Source: Entophlyctis helioformis (taxonomy: Eukaryota > Chytridiomycota > Chytridiomycetes > Chytridiales > Chytriomycetaceae). From it: DNA of 25,162 nt. Every line of letters starts with the position of its first letter. The stretch's first letter is position 1. Positions 18,433 to 25,162 of this stretch are shown in pieces. The DNA lies in contig JAHLKH010000278.1 of NCBI GenBank assembly GCA_025526915.1, positions 1-25,162 on the forward strand, given 5' to 3'. The translations under genes and the position numbers were made by a program. The notes below the pieces were generated by a model. It was not told the DNA's origin. It did not search any database and saw only the letters and a list, made by a program, of their open reading frames with translations.

Positions 18433-21400
18433 ATGGCCGCGACGGACGACGCCAAGACCGACAAGAGCGGCGCCATGCTGCCCACGACGACAACGACACC
18501 GCAAACTGCTGCTGCTGCTGCTGCTCCCAAGACCACGCCGTCCGACCATGTGTCGCCAGAGGCATCTGCGTCGTTCCTGTCCAAGGTGACCTTCTCGTGG
18601 ATGAACTCGCTGTTCTACACCGGCTGGAGGCGGCCGCTCGAGAGCAGCGACATCTGGCAGCTGGCCCCCAAGTGGCGTGCAGAGTTCCTCACCAACCGGC
18701 TCGAGACGGCCTGGAACGCCGAGGTCGCCAAGATGCACCAAGAGCAAGCAGCCATTGATGCCGCTTCAAAGGACGGCGGCGCAGCTTCGGCTCCGAATGC
18801 CGACGGTGTCAAATCCAAAAACGGCAGCGACAAGCTGCTGCTTCGGACGCTCTGGAACATGCTGTTCTGGGAGCTCGCTCCCTACGGCCTTATCCGGTTT
18901 GTTGCCGATCTGTGCACCACCGCTGCCCCGTACATGATCAAGGGTGCCGTCTCGTTCCTGTCCCGATCCAAGGCTGCCATCCACGCTGGCGAGCCGATGC
19001 CACCGCTCGGCGAAGGGTGAGTCCCAACGTCACCATTCGCGATGCTCCACAACAGCCACCGCCACCGTCACTTGCTGCAGACACTCACACTGACACTGTC
19101 GCATTGCTGCACAACCAGATTCATCTATGTCAGCGTCATGTTTGTGCTCCAGCTCCTGTCGACGCTCCTGCAAAACTACTACTTCCAGCTCGCCCTCACG
19201 TCCGGCATGGCCCTCCGTGCTGCCTTTGTCGGCCTCATCTACCGCAAGTCGATGCGTCTGTCGGCGGCCTCGCGCCAAGAGTTCAATGCCGGCAAGGTCA
19301 CCAACATGGTGTCGACCGACGCCTCGCGCATCGAGTCGTTCCTGGGCTTCATGCACACCATCTGGACTGCCCCTGTCCAGATCCTGGTCATCTCCATCTT
19401 CCTGATCTCGCAGCTCGGCCCGGCTGCGCTTGCTGGCATCGGGCTGCTGCTTCTGCTGGGCCCGTTGCAGGCGAGGATCGTGCGCACCGTCTCCGGTATC
19501 AGACGCCAGCTCGCTCCTCTGACCGACACGCGTGTCAAGCTCACCCAGGAGGTGCTCCAGGGCATCCGCGTCATCAAGTTCTTCACCTGGGAGAAGCCGT
19601 TCCTCGAGCAGATCGAATCCATTCGTCGCCAGGAGGTCGCGCTCATTCTGAAGCGCAGGTGAGTTCCTCTCATTCAATGTCTCTGTCGCTGCTGGCCGCC
19701 ATCCACTGACGCCTCTCTTTGCAGCATCATCACCGCGTTTGTTACAGCACTCACGTTTGCGATCCCCGTCGTCGCCGCGTCCCTCTCGTTTGTCATCTAC
19801 GGTCTCTACAACCCGCTCGATCCGGGCCGTATCTTTGCCTCGCTCGCTTGGTTCACCCAGCTGCGATTCCCGCTCATGTTCCTGCCGCGCATTGTGGTCA
19901 GCTACGCCGACTTCAAGATCGCTCTCCAGCGCATCCAACCGCTCCTTCTCGCCAAGGAGCTCGATGCCCAGCCTCTGCTCGTTGAAGGCGTCGACTATGC
20001 GCTCAAGATCGAGAACGGCGAGTTTATCTGGGACGCGCCGCCGCCTGGTGTGGGCGGCAACGCCTCTGGCAGCGCCAAGGGCAGCAAGCATGGCAAGAAA
20101 GACAAGAAGGCAAAGGGCAAGACTGCAGCTGCAGCTGCAAGCAAAGACAATTTGACCGTGACTGTTGCCGAGACTGGCGTTCCTGCCAAGCAGGCGTTCT
20201 CGTCGCTGCGCAACATCAACCTGACGATCCCGCGCGGCAAGCTGGTCGCTGTTGTCGGCACGGTCGGCTCTGGCAAGTCGTCGCTGCTCAACGCCATCAT
20301 TGGCGAGATGAAGCGTGTCTCTGGCACCGTCTCGTTCTCTGGCTCGCTCGGCTGTGCTCCCCAGCAGGCGTGGATCCAGAACGCATCCGTCAAGGACAAC
20401 ATCCTGTTTGGTCTGCCATACGACGAGGCACGCTACCTGGCCACCATCCGCGACTGTGCACTCGAGAAGGACCTCGAGATCCTTCCCGACGGTGACCTGA
20501 CGCAGATTGGCGAGCGCGGCATCAACCTGTCTGGCGGCCAGAAGCAGCGCATCAACATTGCGCGTCTCGTGTACTTCAACAGCCAGATTGGCACTGCTCG
20601 ACGATCCTCTGTCTGCCGTTGATGGTGAGTGGCGTGTGCCGTGACTGGTGGCTGGTGGCTGGCTGTGGCATGCATGCTGTGACACTCACACACCACTCAC
20701 TCACTCACTCACTCACTCACTCACCCTTGCAGCACACCGTCGGTCGTTACCTGTTTGACAACTGTCTGCAAGGTGCACTCGCTGGCAAGACGCGCATCCT
20801 TGTCACGCACCAGCTGCACTTCCTGCCGCGTGTCGACTACGTGGTTGTGATGAAGGACGGCGAGGTGGCCGAGCAAGGCACGTATGCCGAGCTCATGACG
20901 GCCGACGGCGAGTTTGCCACTCTGATGCGCAGCTACGGCGGTGTTGACGAGGCCGACGAGAACGACGAGGAAGCCGACAGCGACAGCGAGGAGGAGGCCA
21001 ATGCCAAGACTGCTGCCGATGCGTCCAACTCGAAGCGTATCGGAGAGGCTCTTGCCAAGAAGACTGGAAACGGCACCCGCGAGCTCATGCAGACCGAGGA
21101 GCGCGCCAAGGGAACCGTCGACTCGACCGTGTGGCTCTCGTACTTCAAGGCTGCCGGTGGTGTGATGTTCCTGTTTGGCTTGATCTTCACGCTCGCGCTT
21201 GTCCAGGCGACGCGTATCGGCAACGACTTTTGGCTCGTCGTCTGGTCCAACAACCAGATCCCGTCGTTCTCGCAGGGCACGTACATTGCTGTGTACTGGG
21301 CATGGTCCATCTTCCAGGCCATCGGCACGTACATCTTTGGCGTCTACTTTGCCATCCACTGCACCCGTGCTGCACGTGTTCTCCACGAGGGCTCCATCAA

Positions 21401-22837
21401 GCGCATCGTTGCGTGCACCGACTTCCTTCTTTGACACGACACCGCTTGGCCGCATCATCAACCGCTTCTCCAAGGACCAGGACGGTATCGATGATGCGCT
21501 CATGGAATCATTCCGCATGTTCCTCCAGACATTCGCGTCGGTCATCTCCCTGTTCGCCCTTATTGTGTACGCCACCCCCGCGTTCATCGCCCCTCTCATT
21601 CCCGTGTTTGGTCTCTACTACCTCGTGCAGCAGCTGTACCGCGCATCGTCGCGCGAGCTCAAGCGGATCGACTCTCTTGCCCGGTCACCCCTGTACGCGC
21701 TGATCGGCGAGACGCTCAACGGCATCGCTACCATCCGCGCATACGGCGAGCAGCAGCGGTTTGTGCGTCTCAACCAGAAGCTCGTGGATACCAACAACGC
21801 CCCAACTTCCTGCTCCTGTCTGCCCAGCGCTGGATCTCGGTCCGCTTTGAGCTGCTTGGTGCGCTCCTTGTCTTTGCCGCTGCTGCTCTTGGCATCGTGT
21901 TCCGCGAGAGCTCGACGCTCTCGGCTGCTCTCTACGGTCTGTCGCTGTCGTACGCGCTGCAGGTCACCTCCATGCTCAACTGGTGCATCCGTCAGTTCAC
22001 CGAGACGGAGATTGCCATGAACGCCGTTGAGCGTGTCGACATTATGCCAACCATCTCGAGGTCGAGGCTGCTGAGATCACGGACGTGCGTCCACCGACTG
22101 GCTGGCCCGCGACTGGCGCCATCGAGTTCAAGGACGTGTCGATGCGGTACGCGCCAGACCTGCCGCTTGTGCTCAAGACCGTGTCGTTCACCATCCGCGA
22201 CAAGGAGAAGATTGGTGTCGTTGGCCGCACAGGCTCGGGCAAGTCGTCGCTCATGCAGGTGCTGTTCCGCATGGTCGAGCCGGCTGGCGGCGACATTGTT
22301 GTCGACGGCCTCAAGACGACGGATCTCGGTCTGCAGGATCTGCGGTCGGGACTCGGCATCATCCCGCAGGACCCCGTGCTGTTCTCGGGCACGTTCCGCC
22401 GCAACCTGGACCCGTTCGGCCAGCACACGGACGCCGAGCTGTGGGACGCACTCGAGCGTGCCAACATCAAGACCAAGGTGGCCGAGTCGGACGGCGGTCT
22501 GGACGGCGAGGTGCAGGAGAACGGCGAGAACCTGTCGGTCGGCCAGCGCCAGCTGCTGTGTCTTGCACGCGCGATGCTCAAGCGGCCGCGCATCCTGATC
22601 ATGGACGAGGCGACGGCCAATGTCGACTACGAGACCGACGCCATCATCCAAAAGTGTCTGCGCGAGGAGTTTGCCGACTCGACGGTGCTCACGATTGCGC
22701 ACCGGCTCAACACGATCATGGACTACGACCGCGTCATGGTGCTGTCTGCCGGCGAGATTGTCGAGTTTGACTCGCCGCAGCAGCTCATGGCCAACGAGGC
22801 CGGCGTGTTCCGCTCCATGGTCGAGACCTCCCACTGA
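18433..22837 (+). CDS. ABC transporter, subfamily C (MRP type, short form), with frame breaks
   Basis: Full-size ABCC exporters move glutathione, glucuronide or other organic-anion conjugates. Exons are 18433-19016, 19119-19658, 19725-20624 and 20733-22837; introns of 102, 66 and 108 bp are GT-AG. The order is TMD1, NBD1 (Walker A GTVGSGKSS, signature LSGGQKQR, Walker B ALLDDPLSAVD), TMD2, NBD2 (Walker A GRTGSGKSS, LSVGQRQ, ILIMDEATANVD). Asp replaces the catalytic Glu in NBD1, as usual for ABCC. There is no N-terminal TMD0, as in MRP4/5/8-like members. Single-base breaks occur near 20590 (extra G), 20737 (extra C), 21412 (extra G), 21803 (missing C) and 22047 (missing base). Their correction gives 1375 residues, and the arithmetic closes exactly. 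A Lys-rich insert precedes NBD1 and an acidic Glu/Asp/Ser linker follows it. Convergent with presenilin, 73 bp between stops. Confidence 0.92.
20694..20724. repeat. (TCAC)n repeat at the 3' end of ABCC intron 3
   Basis: Seven tandem TCAC/ACTC units end eight bases before the TTGCAG acceptor, occupying the position of the branch point and pyrimidine tract. Confidence 0.85.
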
Positions 22838-22910
22838 TGCTACTACAAGGCTTACCGTCGCCCTTCTACAGTGCAAGTGTGCAAAATATATAACAGTCTC
22901 TATCCCATCT

Positions 22911-24677
22911 TCATATGAATATCATGCCGCCGCCGCCTGTTTTGCCGACCCACAGCCCACTGGGATCCCCGACCTTGACAACCAAGGGCATGGGCAGGTC
23001 GGTGAGGTTGTTGGTAAACGGCATGAGCATGGTGGAGCTGAAGAGGTAGAACACGATGCCGAACGCAATACTGATGGGCAGCGCAGGCAGCGCCTTGCGG
23101 TAGATGCCGAGCAAGAAAATGGTCATGCTCAGACCGGCAAGCACAGCGACAATGGTGGACACGGTGGTGATCCAGTCAAACAGCGCTGGCGGTGCACAAT
23201 GCCATCCGACGTGTTAGACGGGTCGCATGAGGACTGCAAGCCACAACACAAAATGACGACTCACATGCGCGGCCGACAAGGACACTATAAAACACAAAGT
23301 CTCCGAGACCCAGACGGACGCCATTGTCGTCTTCTTCAACGACGTCTTGGCCGGCTGCGCCTCCGGTTCGGGAGCTGATGCGGCGCTGCCGTCCGGACTG
23401 TATGACAGCTCTGGGTCCCGTGATGGTCTCTGCGGGTCCCAAGAGCCTGGTCTATGGTCGCTTGTTGCGCGACCAAGCACGGGCCGCAGTTCGATCCCGC
23501 CAGATCTATCCGACTGTGCAGCTCCGGGTCCGTCCATGGACGAGTAGAAGCTGTTTCCACGCTGAGACGCATCGTGGTGGTGCCATGGAATGCCTGCCCA
23601 GCAAACGGCTGTTGTTGCAGATGCGCGTTTGCACTTGTGGCGACGCGCGCGCAACGTAGATGTCAGCCTCGAGCCGCGGCGGCTCAGGTTCTAGTGTTGG
23701 GAGGCGTGTAGACGGGAGCGAGCCGGGACTGGCCATCATGGACATGGGTGCTGTTTGCCGCCACGCGGCGTGTCAGTCAATTCCACCGCCGAGGGCATAC
23801 AACCTCCCAGTGTGCACGACTGCGACTGACCATTGTAGATCAGAGCAGGGGAATGTCACGGCCGTTTCCAGTGCTTTCGATCAGCATGCGCAGTGGGCCA
23901 AACGGACACAGGACGGCGATCAAGTCCCAAACTGCCAGCAGGCCGAGCAGGATCCAAGTGACGAGATCGGGAAGAGTTGACAGCGAAAAGGCCATCATGG
24001 AGCTCATGACAACAAGGTAGCCCTGCTGGATGATCATGGGGCCGCGCCAGAAGATGACGGCCAGGCCGACGGCGACCAGGTTCCACAGGAAAAAGACAAA
24101 CGTGATCCAGTCGAGCGACAGAGCCGCAATGCTGAGCAGCGTTGCACCGAGCACGTATCCAAAGTATCCAAGGAGCAGCATCACGACAAAGATGAAGATG
24201 CCATAGATAACCTGTTTGACACGCGACTGTCAGCCACCAGCAAGCTCGCGCGCAGTCCAAGAGGAGCGGGGTAAGGCACCTTGATCTGGTTGTATCGGAA
24301 CAGACAGGCAATCACGACGGTCGCAACGACAATCTGCCCGAGAATGATGAGGGCCGTGATGACCGAGGTGCCGTCTGAGCCGTCGCCCTTTGTGCCAAAC
24401 GCAGTCCCCACACTGACAGACGAGGGAGCCGCAAAGACAGGCGCACTGTGCGATGGGGAAATGTCAGAATGGACCGATCTCGGCTGGACCGATCCAGGTC
24501 CTCACTCACCGGAATCATAGAGAGGCTCGACGGGGTTGGACAGCTTGACCCAGAGGACCGAGAGCAGGATGCAGATGACGACGGGCTTGATGATGGTGAA
24601 GATCTGCAAGATGGAGTACTTGATGTCCTCCATGCGCTCCTCCTCGGTCGGCTCCTCGGTAGCAGCGCTGCCATTGT
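22911..24677 (-). CDS. Presenilin (GxGD intramembrane aspartyl protease), with frame breaks
   Basis: Presenilin is the catalytic subunit of gamma-secretase. Exons 24677-24506, 24445-24280, 24211-23831, 23750-23265 and 23185-22911 join in phase. TM1 is SILQIFTIIKPVVICILLSV and TM2 is ALIILGQIVVATVVIACLF. The TM6 site is LLAVWDLIAVLCPFGPLRM (Asp codon 23926-23924) and the TM7 site is GVRLGLGDFVFYSVLVGRA (Asp codon 23301-23299). The PALP motif appears in RKALPALPISIAFG. TM6 has WD where presenilins usually have YD. The hydrophilic loop (exon 23750-23265) is long and carries two compensating frame slips. A C seems missing in the CCCC near 23853, restoring the IPxALIYN region. About 493 residues from exon 24677 onward. 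If not joined to the MYND-like exon, the start would be ATG 24633 (MEDIKYS). The donor GTGAGG at 24505 is chosen because the GT four bases upstream breaks the frame. Confidence 0.9.
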
Positions 24678-24680
24678 CTG

Positions 24681-24728
24681 TCAGCCAGCCAGCCAGCCAG
24701 TCAGCCAGTCAGTCAGTCAGTCAGTCAG

Positions 24729-24759
<31 letters not shown>

Positions 24760-24760
24760 T
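24681..24760. repeat. CAGC/CAGT tetranucleotide repeat before a 3' splice site
   Basis: Alternating blocks of CAGC and CAGT (GCTG/ACTG on the transcribed strand) fill the last 80 bases of the proposed first presenilin intron and end just before its CAG acceptor. The CTGAC units resemble repeated branch-point motifs. Confidence 0.85.
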
Positions 24761-24891
24761 CAACGGCCGTGGCTCAAGATGTGGCGTCATGGAGTTGTTG
24801 GCAGCCGCTGCGCACAACAGGTGGACAGACGCTTGCACATTGGGCAGGTGGCGGTGCGGGTAACGTACCGTGCACAGCGCCTGCACCGTAC

Positions 24892-24936
24892 CTCCTCCTG
24901 CTGCTGCTGCTACCGCTGCTGCCTGCTGCGACTGCC

Positions 24937-24967
<31 letters not shown>

Positions 24968-25151
24968 TTGGGCAGCGAGCTCCCGGCGTCGACGAGCGAC
25001 GCCCTCGCACACCTGCTTGTGCTCAGCCCAGTGCTGCGTCTGGCAGTTCGGTCGAGCAGTAGCACGCTGGTGCCGCTGGTGCCGGCGATGCCGCTGTTGT
25101 CGCTGCCGGTGCTGCTGCACTGCCTGCTGCAGGGCCACAGAGCGAGCACAT
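24892..25151 (-). CDS. MYND-like zinc-finger exon, possibly exon 1 of the presenilin gene
   Basis: From ATG 25151 the frame reads MCSLCG, a long Ala/Pro/Ser/Thr spacer, then ACYCSTE. After removing one extra C near 25044 it continues CQTQHWAEHKQVCEGVARRR. The tail Y-C-S-x2-C-Q-x3-W-x2-H-K-x2-C is the MYND finger signature, but the spacer between the first CxxC and the second half is unusually Ala-rich and one Cys is lacking, so the finger is atypical. A Gln-rich run then leads to donor GTACGG at 24891. The exon ends in phase 1 (259 corrected bases), exactly matching the acceptor at 24678, so splicing would yield one 579-residue MYND-presenilin protein. It could instead be the start of a separate short gene. 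The 5' end is close to the window edge and may be incomplete. Confidence 0.55.
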
Positions 25152-25162
25152 GAACAGCGCCG

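Noticed and set aside
19030..20685. 551-codon minus-strand open frame opposite the ABC transporter
   Set aside because: It lies antisense to well-supported ABCC exons and carries no domain; its Arg/Asp/Gln-rich make-up is the mirror of the coding strand's codon bias.
1..25162. Transposon, integrated virus or horizontally acquired island
   Set aside because: No reverse transcriptase, transposase, integrase, long terminal repeat or viral structural gene is visible, and the genes are typical eukaryotic ones with introns.

Overview
This window is eukaryotic nuclear DNA. Genes carry GT-AG introns of about 66-490 bp (one is probably GC-AG), there is a Pol III tRNA gene without an encoded CCA, and simple-sequence repeats are frequent. 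The gene content (presenilin, LSM8, BAG1, a short ABCC transporter, an SLC10A7/RCH1-type carrier, secreted double-psi beta-barrel proteins) together with GC-rich DNA and compact spacing suggests an early-diverging, probably zoosporic (chytrid-like) fungus. That placement is inference; nothing here names the species.

Layout, left to right. 1-606 (-): 5' part of an unrecognised gene leaving the window. 773-1548 (-): LSM8 in four exons. 1592-2888 (+): SLC10A7/RCH1-like carrier whose start lies only 43 bp from the LSM8 start. 3101-3952 and 4223-5062 (+): tandem secreted eight-cysteine DPBB proteins with hydrophobic C-terminal tails. 5063-6436: intergenic sequence with a probable 5'UTR intron. 6437-8797 (+): seven-exon Ser/Thr kinase. 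8977-9049 (-): tRNA-Thr(AGT). 9329-9600 (-): orphan coding-like fragment. 9661-11073 (-): BAG1-like co-chaperone with a 31-CAG tract. 11251-17177: three divergent paralogues of one seven-helix membrane protein family (-, -, +). 17373-18304 (-): glyoxalase II, divergent from 18433-22837 (+): an ABCC transporter. 22911-24677 (-): presenilin, preceded in splice-compatible phase by a MYND-like zinc-finger exon (24892-25151).

Working together. Glyoxalase II (S-lactoylglutathione hydrolysis) and the ABCC protein (a family that often exports glutathione conjugates) share a 128-bp divergent promoter and could be co-regulated. The three seven-helix proteins share topology and motifs at fixed positions (Y-x3-L-R entering helix 2, F-L-K at the end of helix 3, M-E at the end of helix 7) plus cytosolic-looking Ser/Pro-rich tails; they are the best candidate here for an undescribed receptor-like family.

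Quality caveat. About fifteen single-base frame breaks interrupt otherwise conserved proteins (carrier, ABCC, presenilin, MYND exon, glyoxalase II, third seven-helix gene, left-edge gene), several beside short homopolymers. LSM8, the kinase, BAG1, the first DPBB gene and two seven-helix genes read cleanly. Uncorrected sequencing indels are the simplest explanation, so I call these intact genes with suspected errors rather than pseudogenes.
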